Below, piece after piece: positions 1-10,299 of a DNA stretch of 64,000 nt. The stretch lies in NCBI GenBank assembly GCA_947000775.1, contig CAMQGK010000008.1, forward strand, positions 18,117,001-18,181,000. The letters run 5' to 3'. Below the pieces are notes generated by a model that worked only from the letters and a program-made list of their open reading frames with translations, was not told where the DNA came from and did no database searches. The translations under genes and the position numbers were made by a program. This DNA is from Pterois miles. Lineage: Eukaryota; Chordata; Actinopteri; Perciformes; Scorpaenidae. The first letter of the stretch is position 1. Each line of letters starts with the position of its first letter.

Positions 1-3000
1 GGTTGTTAGTTTGGCCCCGGAGATGTTGAGGTATCGCAGGGTGGAAGGCCAGGAGCAGCCCTGGGGCATGGAGCTGTATCCGTTCCTGCTGATGTCCAGG
101 TGGGTCAGTTTGGAGAGCTTTTTTACCTGCCGGCTCATCGTAGACAAAGACTGGACAGCACAGGGACAGAGGCAGACGAGTCTTCAGACCTGGAGCCTCA
201 TTTTTAAAAGTGTTCTTGGATTTCTACTTGAGGAACTACACCGACTTTACATGTGATGATCAGATACTCGTCAGCAGTACTACTCAGCCTGTGAACACTG
301 TAGTAAAATTAAAACAACACGTTTTCTCAGTGTGCTAATAACCTGATATTGCTGGCGTTCCTACTGGCTGGACCTTTCGTAGCTATGAAGAAGGATCTGT
401 TAAGTGTTAAGTGAAAATCTACTAAAATAAGGTACACAAAGCCACCTTCAGAGCATTTCCGCTGAAGTTTAAAACTCGGAGGTCCTTCAGCGTGCCGTCT
501 CCATCACACAGTGACTCCACCAGAGTCAAGTCGGTGAGCAGGTTGTCGGACAGGTCCAGGTACTGCAGGTTCACCAGCAGGTGGGACGTGCGACAGGGCA
601 TCACATACACCTGAGGGAAAAAGCTCTGAGTTTATAATCACGCTCCAAAGTTTACTCTCACAGCTCTGACTTTTCATGGAGGCATCATGTTTTCCGGGTT
701 GTCCGCTCCGTCCATTGTTAAAGCGATCCTGGGAATTTCTTCAAATTTGGCACCAACATCCACTTGGACTCGAGGATGAACTGATTGGATTTTGGTGGTC
801 AAAGGTCATTGTGATCTCACAAAACATGTTTTTGGCCATAACTCAAGAATTCATACGGTAATTCTGACAATTTTACACAAATGTCTTACAGGATAAAATG
901 CTGAACATACACTACCACACGTTACATACCTGAGACAGATAAAACCTTGGTCCTTACCTGAGAGTTGATGATGGACACCTTCCTGGGGTATTGCAGCAGA
1001 AACTGCAGCTCCAGAAACGAGACAAACTTGAAGATATCCAGCACCACAACGTCTCGTATGAAGAACTCATCCATGCTTTTATGATCGGTCCATCTGGCTC
1101 GCTCCCACCTAACGCCAACCAAGAAATGACAAACCACCATAGTATTCATGCAGTTCAACAGCTGTTCACTTCTGAATATTGTGATCTTTTTATTACAGTA
1201 CTATATAAAGCTGCTCTTATCAGTTATAAATGCAAAGTAATTTACAACAAGAACAGAAGGGGAATGAAATCCCACTAAACAATGGGGATTTGTTCTTCAG
1301 TTGTCAGCTAATTCACGCTTTTGCCTGGCTGCTGATTGGTCGACTAGACATGCTGCTACTCTCAGACACTGAGCACAATCAGAAATTATCACCGAGAAAT
1401 ACTTTTGATAGTCCAAATGAGGGGAGTCAAGGTCTGCCCCAAAAAGTCACTCGATTTTTCACTAAAAGGTCGTTAAAGAGTCGCCAAATCTTGCAGAAAG
1501 TCGTCAAATTGGCAGCACTAAATTTGCTAGATCATGTGAGTGTGCTGGTTTCTTACCTGCCCTCACCTGTCAGAGTGACGCCGTCCATGATGAGGGAGGA
1601 GAGCGGCGCTCCATCCAACACCACCAGGAAGTCAATAACGGCCTCGTCAGACACGGAAAAGTTGCGGAAGGCCATTTCCCTGAAGAACGACATCATAGTG
1701 GAGCGTGTTTTTTCTGACAAATCAATATTTTTTGCCGTGTGGCATTTTACATTTATATGCGCTGTTTTGCTGGTTTCAAATGGCAGGAAGAGGTTGTAGA
1801 GAGAGAGGCTTTGTGGGTATCAGCATGTAGTTTCACAATCAGGATTACAGCTTGAATGTTGATGTGACGTGGCTGCACTTTCAGCCCTAAAAGCATATCC
1901 ACATATAGCAGGGACAACCGGACAGACCTGACTCTCCTCCTGGCGGTCTCTCTGAAGGGCTGGACAGACTGATTCCCAATCAGATGGACGTCATGCAGAA
2001 CAATCGGTGTCTCGGGGTACGACACGTCGCCCAGCACAGCCGAGGCCAAGGCTACGTTTGTTAAAAATGGACCGTGGAGGCTCAACGTGACGCGACCCAG
2101 CGGCCAAATGTCTGCTAGAGTACCAGACTCGTACCTGCAGAGAGAGAGAGGAGTGGTAGAGTGGTGGTGGTCATTATATTTACCATCCATACCTCTTAAA
2201 GGATAAATCTGGCAACCATTTCTTAATATTCGTATTGCCGATAAATCCCATGAAAGGACCAAAACCAATGTGTTGGTCTATTCTGCCTTCCCTCCCCTGT
2301 CAACATTATCACCAGCCTTGTCTTTTAACCTGCTTAAACTCCATATTTGTTTGGTCATTTTTGTGTATAATCATTTGATAAATCTGGATCATGTGACGTT
2401 TTCATTGATGAAAAACAAGCCAGTCATCTACAGTACAAATCACAGAAGATAAACTGTATCAGGATTCATGTTGGATTTGAATCCACACCAAAAATGTCCT
2501 CCTCAATCAGCCGCATCAGCGTTTCTTGTTAATTTGTGATTTGGTATTTTCTCTTGTATAGACGAGGTTGCGTTGCTCTGGTTGTCTGTATGGTGAGGCT
2601 GGGAAGCTGCTTGACATCCTCCTGGATCCACCTTCTCACATATGTTCACATTATATCTATTCATTTTTGTTGTATGTTTTGCATACGTTGTGTTTTCATT
2701 ATGTAGTTACTCTGTACACACAACATCTGTCGCACATCTGTCCATCCTGAAGGGGGATCCCTCCTCTGTTGCTCCTCTTGAGGTTTCTTCCCTTTTGTCT
2801 TTTTCCCCGTTAAAAGGAGGATTTTGGTTGGGGAGTTCGTCCTGTAAAGGACAGAGGTGTCGTATCCCGTGCAGATTGTAAAGCCCCCCGAGGCACATTT
2901 GTGATTTTGGACTATACTAATAAAACTGACTTGACTTGAATTGACATGAAAGCCAAGTTCATCCCATACTGTCGCTGTAGATTACCTCTTAGCGTTGGTT

Positions 3001-4758
3001 TCCTAGTTTTTGATACTACTACCAAGAAGTGTGTGAGGCAGAACATCCAGTATTTGCTTCGTTGTGAGGCTCTCGTACAACAACACAAACAGAAGAAACC
3101 AGAGTCCGTGCACACCTCGTCAGGTTGTTGGCGTGCACGCTGAGCTCCTCCAGCTGGGTGACTCCAGACAGATCTCCTCTTTTTAGCTCCTCCAGAGCAG
3201 GACCTCCGAACGCCAGCCTCCTCAGCCTGACCAGTCCTGGAAACACTGGACGAGGACCCAGGCAGCTGGAGGACACAAGACACAGAACGTGAACGGCGTC
3301 TCCGCTTGTTCTTTATACTGCAGCCTGAATGCTTCACCTGTACGGGTTGTGGAGCAGGTTGAGCTGCTGCAGAGCTCCGAGCTTGCTGAACCATTTGTGG
3401 TTGAGAGCAGTCAGCTGGTTGTCGGACAGATCCAGGTCCTCCAGGCTCCACAGAGACTCAAATGCTGACGGATGGATCAGAGCCAGTCTGTTTCCTGGAG
3501 GACGGAGACATAAAAACTCATCACATTTAATCAGGGGTCAATCCTCGGACCATTGATTATCATTACTGTTGTTATTATTATTGGCATCATGGTTAATATC
3601 GTTATTGTTATGGATTACCTTTCTTGTTATCGTTGTTGATATTGTTATTGTTATATTACTGTCAAAGTTATTGCAATAACAACGTGTTAACGCAAATCCT
3701 TTTTAATGCCACTAATTTCTTTGGCACATTAATGCAATCAGAAGTTGTAGCAGGCTCAGCATAGCGAGCTCGTGGCAAAGGAGAGTAAATCCCGCTCCAA
3801 ACCTCCGAAGTTGGGCTAAATTTTAGCAAGGAAAAGCTACCATGTTCAAAGGGGTCCGTTGACCTCTGACCTCCAGATGTGTGAATGTAAATGGGATCTC
3901 TGGGTCCCCTCCAGTCTCCCCTTTACAGACATGCCCACTTTATGATAGTCCCAGTCAGTCTGGATCAAGTCATAGTCAAGTCAGCACTCTAAATGTATGT
4001 ATATATTTAGTACTGGAAATCAATAACAACACTAATCAATGACAGATATTGTCCAGAAACCCTCACAGGGTCTGACTTTAGCATCAAAAATCTGCTCATA
4101 GAACCCATTTTCATTCACAAATCTTAAGTTCAGAGGTCAAGGGACCCCTTTGAAAATGGACTTGACAGTTTTTCCTCACTAAAATTTATCTTAAAGGTTT
4201 GGAGCGATATTTAACCTCTTTCACAGCGAGTCAGTCGGACCTGGTTGGTACCGATGGATTCATCAGGTTTCCTAGTTTCATATGATGCCAGCAGCTTCAC
4301 TGTAGCTTCAAAACGAGCTGCTACAACCTAAAAACTGTAAGTTGCTTTAATGTGTTACATAAATTAATGGTGGTACAATGAATTTGCGTTACGGTGTTAC
4401 GGTGTTCACTAATTATAATATAGCTTGTTGACAGACAAGGCTGGCTCTAGCCTCAGTCCCATAAACCCAATAAAATCCCATCAACGTTACCATGGAGACT
4501 CAGAGCCCTCAGTCTGGAGTGTCCTGTCAGATCGACACCAGTCACCGTGGTGATGTCGTTGAAGGAGAGATCGAGAGTCAGGGCGCGGCCTGTTACCACG
4601 GGAACGCGGGTGAATCCGCCGCAGGAGCAGTTACAGGCGAGCCGCGGGTCACAGCGGTCGCAGGACGACCTCTCGCCGTCCGGGTTTGACCTCTGACCCC
4701 AGCACAGGGAGAGGAGGAGGAGGAGGAGGATGAAGACAAGGTCGGCTGGCTGTCTCAT
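1..4758 (-). CDS. tlr2: Toll-like receptor 2, 5' part (signal peptide and leucine-rich repeats); partial at left edge
   Basis: Membrane receptor for bacterial lipoproteins (family knowledge). Eight coding exons read on the minus strand: 4758-4491, 3494-3338, 3265-3116, 2134-1928, 1679-1557, 1108-958, 610-446 and 150 to beyond 1. All junctions are GT-AG and the phases agree (1, 2, 2, 2, 2, 0, 0), giving 457 residues without a stop. The start ATG at 4758 is followed by a Leu-rich signal peptide, then a Cys-rich LRR N-cap and LRRs such as LEDLDLSDNQLTAL and LQYLDLSDNLLTDL. Exon 8 (LTHLDISRNGYSSMPQGCSW) closely resembles the late LRRs of vertebrate TLR2, and the irregular middle LRRs (VREMAFRNFSVSDEAV) also fit TLR2 rather than other TLRs. 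The LRR C-cap, membrane segment and TIR domain lie left of the window. Mammalian TLR2 has one coding exon; a split gene is known in fish. Introns carry a TIR element (3665-4400) and a retroposon tail (2560-2946). TLR1-family paralogues are a less likely alternative. Confidence 0.88.
2560..2946 (+). mobile_element. Teleost retroposon 3' end in tlr2 intron
   Basis: The stretch has the familiar teleost retroposon 3' region: GGATCCCTCCTCTGTTGCTC, CTTGAGGTTTCTTCC, GTAAAGGACAGAGGTGTCGT, TTTGTGATTTTGGACTATAC, ending in AATAAAACTGACTTGACTTG-type short tandem tail. The reading is from memory of abundant fish repeats. It sits antisense in tlr2 intron 3 (3115-2135 is the preceding intron on the minus strand). 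Small open frames inside it are not genes. The left boundary is uncertain. Confidence 0.6.
3665..4400. mobile_element. Non-autonomous DNA transposon with degenerate terminal inverted repeats, in tlr2 intron 1
   Basis: The ends are inverted copies: left AACGTGTTAACGCAAATCC, right AATTTGCGTTACGGTGTTAC, each with a neighbouring minor repeat (CACATTAATGCAA / TTAATGTGTTACATA). The interior (AAGTGGGCATG block in inverse, GAGGTCAAGGGACCCCTTTG, TAGTTTCATATGATGCCAGC) recurs elsewhere in the window at 14339-14650, 15545-15910, 16750-16890 and 24835-25210. No transposase frame is present. The superfamily is uncertain; hAT-like is my guess. Confidence 0.6.
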
Positions 4759-5530
4759 ACTGTGAGGACGGGAGGAAGAGAGGGATCGGATGGTGAATGA
4801 GCAGCAAGAGGACAAAAGTGAAAGAAATTCAGGGAGGAAGTGGGATTTGACAAAAGAGGAAGACTTGAACATTTTATTGACTTTCACAGTAATAGTCATC
4901 AGATGACGGCCTATAAACAGCTGACGAGCTCCGATAGCTTCCTGTCCAGCATTAACGGTGCAAACTCGTGTGCTTATTGATCAGGATTCGTGTCCCGTGT
5001 TCACGCCGTTCGGCGTCATTTTCACTCCATAAACAGTCATTTTACGGCCAACCACGTTGTTTCCCCTAAATCTAACTATAGTGGCTTAATTGTCTGAAGT
5101 GTTTTTGTTTAATTCACAACATCGAGCATGTGTTTACTGCGACCAAAAGGCAGTGAGAATATGAGGGATGAGGACGCGCCGGTATGTACTCATCCACGAC
5201 GTCGGCCATCGGTTTGTGGACTGTCGCTCTGAAACCTTAAATGCTGAGTTTGGCATTTTTACCGTCTCCATCTTGGTTTTTTGCAACCAGAAGTGACACA
5301 AGAAGGTGGAGCTAAGTTCAACCGATCGCTGAATCAGACCAAAACGTTACAGTGAACAGCATTTTGATGATTTTTGATGTGTGAATATAAGTAAAAGTAT
5401 CGCCTATAAACAAACTACAGCACGGTCACAGGAACGTGAGAAGACTCGACGGGGCTGTGAAGGTGGACGAGTCGCCGTCGTGTCATTTAGCCAATCAGCC
5501 ACACGAGACGCGGAAATGCCTCAAAACCAC
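4759..5530. other. Region upstream of tlr2, with part of a dispersed repeat
   Basis: No gene seen. It should hold the tlr2 promoter and any non-coding first exon. Purine-rich GGGAGGAAGTGGG near 4833 and AGAGGAAGA near 4855 resemble ETS/PU.1 sites, which would suit a myeloid gene, but this is weak. At about 5195-5340 lies a dispersed fish repeat (GGTTTGTGGACTGTCG, TTGGCATTTTTACCGTCTCC, ATCTTGGTTTTTTGCAACC) whose core is the same sequence as the unit of the 25-bp minisatellite at 10.3 kb. Confidence 0.45.
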
Positions 5531-5754
5531 ATGACTGGATACTTACAAAAAACTAGTATACTTCAAGTTATGAAATATACTTAAGTAAAGTTCAAGTATA
5601 TATTTCCCAAGTATACTTTATGTGGTAAATATACTAATATCAATGTACTAGTAATATACTTTTAAGTGTACTACAGAAATATTTCTTGGGACTAAATTGG
5701 CCCACTTTTTAGTTTATACTTTAATTGTATGAATAGTAAACTTTGAGTAGAAGT

Positions 5755-6065
5755 GAAGTACTGCAAATATACTAGTTGTATACTGATTTACTAGTTTCAT
5801 ACTTGTAGTCCACTTTTTAGCTTATGAAAGTACACTGTGAAGTATACTCTCAGTAAACAACTATTTTTTATACTACAAGTATACTTGTATATACTTGTAG
5901 CCCACTATATACTGTACTGCACTTTACTCTTAGTACAGTTTAAGAGTTTTATACTACAAGTATACTTGAATATCTTGAGCCAAATAAAATACTTAAACTT
6001 TTCTGTATACTTGTCAGTATGAGCCAAGTATACTTTTGTTAAGTAAATCTCTGAGGATGAGTTCA
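5755..6065 (+). repeat. AGTATACTT-rich repeat, left arm of an inverted pair
   Basis: AT-rich sequence dense in the palindrome AGTATACTT; related sequence extends left to about 5540. It matches the reverse complement of 7572-7810 over ordered landmarks: CCACTTTTTAGCTTATGAAA, GAAAGTACACT, ATACTCTCAGTAAAC, CTGTATACTTGTCAG, GAGCCAAGTATAC and TTTTGTTAAGTAAATCTCTG. Confidence 0.7.
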
Positions 6066-6884
6066 TAAAAATAAACTAGTAGTATACTCTTTTAAGTTGA
6101 AAAGAAATATACTAAAAACCCATTGACCTCCAGATGAGGGAAATACCATAATAAATAATAAATAAGTACTAACTCATAATATAATTAGGGCTCCTGCCAG
6201 AATCACTACCTGCAATGCAAAAATAATCAAATTTAAAGCGTGTTTTTATACAATTTTTGATCAGCAAAACAGCTTTAATATCTTTCAACCATTTAACTTT
6301 TGCTGGAAACTCATTAATTCTCATTTTATTGCATTGATTGTGTTTAACAGCCTCTATTGCTTCCCTCAGTCTGTCACTGCTGTAACTGCTGTTGTAAAAT
6401 GGAAAAATGACAACGATCCATCAGCATAACGACATGTGAATAAAATCTGGTGTTTTGTTTGGGTTTCCTTACCTGCTTTATTCTGCAGCGCTGATTCCTG
6501 ATAATGAGGGAAAAACTCGATGAAGGTTAAAACTTGAGAAGACGTTGAAGAGTTTGACTTTAAAAAGAGGAAGTAGTATCTTGGGGTGACAGCTGGAGGC
6601 GTGAAAAGAGGTAGTGAGAATGAAAATTAGAAATGTTTTCGGGAGGAAACCTGTAAAAATGCATCAGTGCATGACGATGTTCACAGAAAAGTGCAGTGAA
6701 TTAATGTTTTGCACAAAAAGTAAGTGTCAAATAAATGTAGTGCAGCAAAAAGTACAACATTTCCCTCTGAAATGTAATGAAGAAGAAGAAGAAGATGTTT
6801 TTTGCCCGCTAGGGAAATTAATTTCTCTGTTAACTAATCACACACATGCACAAACAGGTCCATATACATGCAAAATTGGAGAGG
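6066..6884. other. AT-rich spacer between inverted repeats, no gene seen
   Basis: Low-complexity AT-rich DNA with short open frames and no recognisable domain. A short GAAGAAGAAGAAGAAG tract lies near 6780. It may be interior sequence of a foldback element. Confidence 0.4.
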
Positions 6885-7080
6885 TGTAGAGTGAGGGGGC
6901 TGCTCTGACAAGCGCCGAGAGTTGGGGGTTTGGTGCTGCTCAGGGGCACCTCGGAGTGCCAAGAGGTAACTGGCCCTCTCCAGCTCCAGTTCACACTCAG
7001 TTTTTGGTCATGTGGGACTTGAACCGGGACCCTCCGGTTCCCAAGCCAACTCCCTACAGACTGAGCTCTGCCGCCCACTT
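6885..7080 (-). mobile_element. tRNA-derived SINE
   Basis: On the minus strand the right end reads like a tRNA promoter: an A-box-like AGAGCTCAGTCTGT (7069-7056) and a perfect B box GGTTCAAGTCCC (7025-7014), preceded by GGGCGGCAG. The body toward 6885 (GGAGAGGGCCAGTTACC, GGCACTCCGAGGTGCCCCTG) is a sequence I know as widespread in teleost genomes. It lies between the two AGTATACTT-rich arms. Confidence 0.7.
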
Positions 7081-7200
7081 GGAGTAAAAGTATAAAGTAG
7101 CAGAAAATGGAAATACTTAAGTAAAGTACAGGTAAAGGTACTTAGTTACATTTCACCACTACCTAACTAGTCAACAATCTAAAAATATTTCCCTGTATTC
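7081..7200. repeat. Fragment of a GTACTTAAGTAAAGTAC-type teleost repeat
   Basis: GGAGTAAAAGTATAAAGTAG followed by AAATACTTAAGTAAAGTAC and TACTTAGTTACATTTCACCA is typical of an abundant fish interspersed repeat. A related fragment in the opposite orientation is at 21400-21535. From 7200 to 7490 nothing is recognised. Confidence 0.45.
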
Positions 7201-7571
7201 AGGCTTTTATCTGTAGTCTAGTTGTTAACTTCCCTGACCTAAAAGAAGTTTATTCCCAAGTAGTACTCGTATACTTCTTTTTTCCCGAGTAGTACGCGTA
7301 TACTTCTTTTAGTACTCTGTTGGTACCCTGTAAAGCTGCATGAACTGATGGTTTCGAGGGTAGAACGAGCTGTAAACACAATACTGACATGTTATCATTG
7401 TTATGGCTACTGCAGTATTACTGCAGTTCCTCAGTAGTATTACTGTAGTTTTACGCTGTAGAGCTGAGGGCCCTTACCAAAAAAACAATTATTCAAGTGT
7501 ACTATTAGTATACTTCTTCTAAACTTAAAATAAGGGAATATGCTTTCAGTTTATTCTTTATGTACTTGTCA

Positions 7572-7810
7572 GAGATATACTTAACAAAAGTATACTTAAG
7601 TATACTTGGCTCGTGCTGACAAGTATACAGACAAGTCGAAGTACACTTGGTTTATACTTCCAGGTCCAGATAGACTTATGAAAAGTATATGTATGTATAC
7701 TTGTATTATAAATTCAACCAGTAGTTTACTGAGAGTATATTTAAAGTGTACTTTCATCAACTTAAAAGTGGGATACCAGTACATACAAATATACTTGCAG
7801 TAAAAAAAAA
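7572..7810 (-). repeat. AGTATACTT-rich repeat, right arm of an inverted pair
   Basis: Reverse-complement copy of 5755-6065, with the same landmarks in reverse order (CTTAACAAAAGTATACTTAA, TGACAAGTATACAGACAAG, GTTTACTGAGAGTATA, AAGTGTACTTTCATC). Related AT-rich sequence runs from about 7490 to 7870. The two arms could be the ends of a foldback or MITE-like element of about 2 kb, or two independent insertions. Confidence 0.7.
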
Positions 7811-7956
7811 AAAATCAAGTATTTTACTGAGTATATTTTATGTTGTACTATAATAGAATATAATAATATAGTATAAAAGTAGCTAAAGTGGCGATCAATC
7901 AAAAAGATCTTTATAAACATGAACCATCAGTTGGGGTGCAGAGTCTGGAGATAGTC

Positions 7957-7959
<3 letters not shown>

Positions 7960-8043
<84 letters not shown>
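7960..8043. repeat. (AT)n microsatellite, about 84 bp
   Basis: An uninterrupted alternating AT run, self-complementary and able to extrude as a hairpin. Length is prone to assembly and replication error. Confidence 0.97.
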
Positions 8044-8048
<5 letters not shown>

Positions 8049-8164
8049 AATAATATCTAACGGAGAGAGAGGTTTAAACACCGAGACTTAAAATCCAGAT
8101 TAACGAAGAGAATCTGAGACATGACTACTGTTTGTTTATTTCCTTGTTATTGGGTTTATTTATT

Positions 8165-8282
8165 TATATTTTCTTCTTCTTCTTCTTCTAGGATAATAGA
8201 GCCTTACTCCAGATCGGTGGGTGGCGGGAACGCACCCGGAAGTTGTCTGCCAACCGCCAATAAACCAGAAGAAGAAGAAGAC
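8165..8282. repeat. Dispersed repeat bounded by (TTC)n and (GAA)n
   Basis: TTCTTCTTCTTCTTCTTC on the left and GAAGAAGAAGAAGAC on the right flank GGTGGGTGGCGGGAACGCAC and TCTGCCAACCGCCAATAAAC, a motif pair common in vertebrate interspersed repeats. No gene seen in the rest of 8044-8840. Confidence 0.45.
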
Positions 8283-8843
8283 TCGGTCTAACGACAGTTC
8301 TCGTAATTTGCGGCATTTGGCTGCCGTAAACCATGCCGTAAACAGGAAGCAAAATGTCAGCGCCGTGGGCTGGTGGACTCCGTATTTTAAACATACATTT
8401 GTTTGTGTTTCGGCAAATCCTCGCCGTTAAGAATAAGCCGAATTAGCTGTGAGCAGTTCGTGTTTGTAGTACACCCGTAGATGTACAGACAAGTACCACT
8501 GTAGTACTTTGACACGGAAGAAAACTTCAAAATGTGATAATTCTCAGGCAAGTTCTGTAGTTAGTCGCGGCGTCTTTTCCTGTGATTTCTAAGCGGATTT
8601 ATTGACGTTTATTCCCGATGGACATTTGACATAAATGCCTCCACGGAGAGTGTAAGTGAACTGTAATGATAATATCGTGTGTATCGTGTCTGTGGTCCGG
8701 TTTGAATCCGCAGTGACTGATGGGGAGAGGAAAATCCTGTTTTTGTCTCCCAGGTGCTGCTGTCGACTTCAGGTCCAGTCCCGACTCTGCCAGCTGGTGG
8801 CGCCAAACTCCATTTAAATGTTACTGAAGTCCAGTAACCTGTT

Positions 8844-9234
<391 letters not shown>

Positions 9235-9509
9235 AATTTAGATAAATAAATATTTATAGATATGAATATATATTTTCTTGTCCTAAACCTGCTAACCAAA
9301 GCAGGTTCCTGGCAGAAGGACCTGAAGCTGGAGGAAACATAATATCTTCAACATAATATCTTCTAATATAATATTTCTTCATCTGCAGCCACAGTGGAGG
9401 CTGAGTTTCTGCAGCGACGCCGGTCTGGGGTCAGATTTTAGTTTACCTGAAACACAAGAAAGAGGAAAGACGCAAACCTACAGGTAACAATAGTCTTCTT
9501 ATTGTGACC

Positions 9510-9580
9510 TGAAAATGTTTTTGTTCCCAAATTTCCCTCCGGGGATTAATAAAGGTTCATCTTATCTTATCTTTTACCTT
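9510..9580 (+). mobile_element. LINE (L2-like) 3' tail
   Basis: CCCAAATTTCCCTCCGGGGA followed by TTAATAAAGGTTC and a short (CTTAT)n tail is the usual 3' end of fish L2-type LINEs. Only the terminus is present. Confidence 0.5.
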
Positions 9581-10240
9581 TTTTTTTAAAGGTGTGATTC
9601 AGATTGTTTTGACATGAGGCATCAGTTACTTGCTGGTAATGATACTGATGTAATGAATAACCAGCGGGCAGTGTGAGGAACCTATCGATGCATCCCCATT
9701 CAACACGGGACATTTCAGTAGAGACATTAAAAATGACAGTAATAGAAACGATTTTGTTTTTCTTTTGTACATCACTTTGTAGGCGGACGTGTTACTGGCG
9801 TCCTCTCAATCCAGAGGTGTAGCTCTGCTGATGTTGCAACAGAACAAATATTGACTTTCACATCTTGGTGATAAACAATCTTCAACTGTGGTTCCCCGAG
9901 CCACCGTCTGACTTCTGCTGCTCCTAAAGTAGAGTTATTATTAGGCCTCGGACCATCCGCCATCTCCACATTCACTATGTTTTGCAATTTTTAAGTATTG
10001 TCATTTATTGTAAACTTTACCACTGGACCATGGGGGTAAACATTTTGATCATCCACTTCTCAGGACTTTTACTTCGGAAAATATGTAAATGAAATAAATA
10101 CTAAAAATGTCTGATTTTCAGCATGTATGTAGTCAGAGTTGTCCTGATGTCAGATATATCAGGATCATTGTCAGGAATTATTTATTACAGTTTTATCCAG
10201 TAAACCAGTTATATATATGTGTATATATAGAAGTGGGCAT
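9580..10240. other. Unassigned intergenic DNA with one unrecognised open frame and a two-copy repeat
   Basis: 9987-9772 (minus) has a 71-codon open frame (VRRWLGEPQLKIVYHQDV, HLWIERTPVTRPPTK) that I do not recognise; it may be a fragment of a mobile-element protein. The stretch 10010-10200 is a diverged copy of 17240-17430: they share TTTTACTT-GAAAAT, GATTTTCAGCATGTATGTAG and TCAG-GTTGTCCTGA-like blocks. Confidence 0.4.
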
Positions 10241-10299
10241 AGTCACCGTGACATCACCTATTGGGTTTTAAAACCCCAAGATTGGCATTTTGGCCATCC

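Noticed and set aside
1556..1567. Donor at 1567 (ACAG|GTGAGG) as end of tlr2 exon 5
   Set aside because: It gives the wrong phase for the best acceptor at 1108; the stronger donor CAG|GTAAGA at 1557 restores the frame and alignment to TLR2.
1753..1927. Continuation of the tlr2 exon past 1928
   Set aside because: The frame stays open but loses TLR2 similarity; donor AG|GTCTGT at 1928 joins exactly to VREMAFRNFSVSDEAV in exon 5.
2912..3451. 179-codon minus-strand frame over tlr2 exons 2-3
   Set aside because: Out-of-frame shadow of the LRR exons, Arg/Ser-rich and running through the intron.
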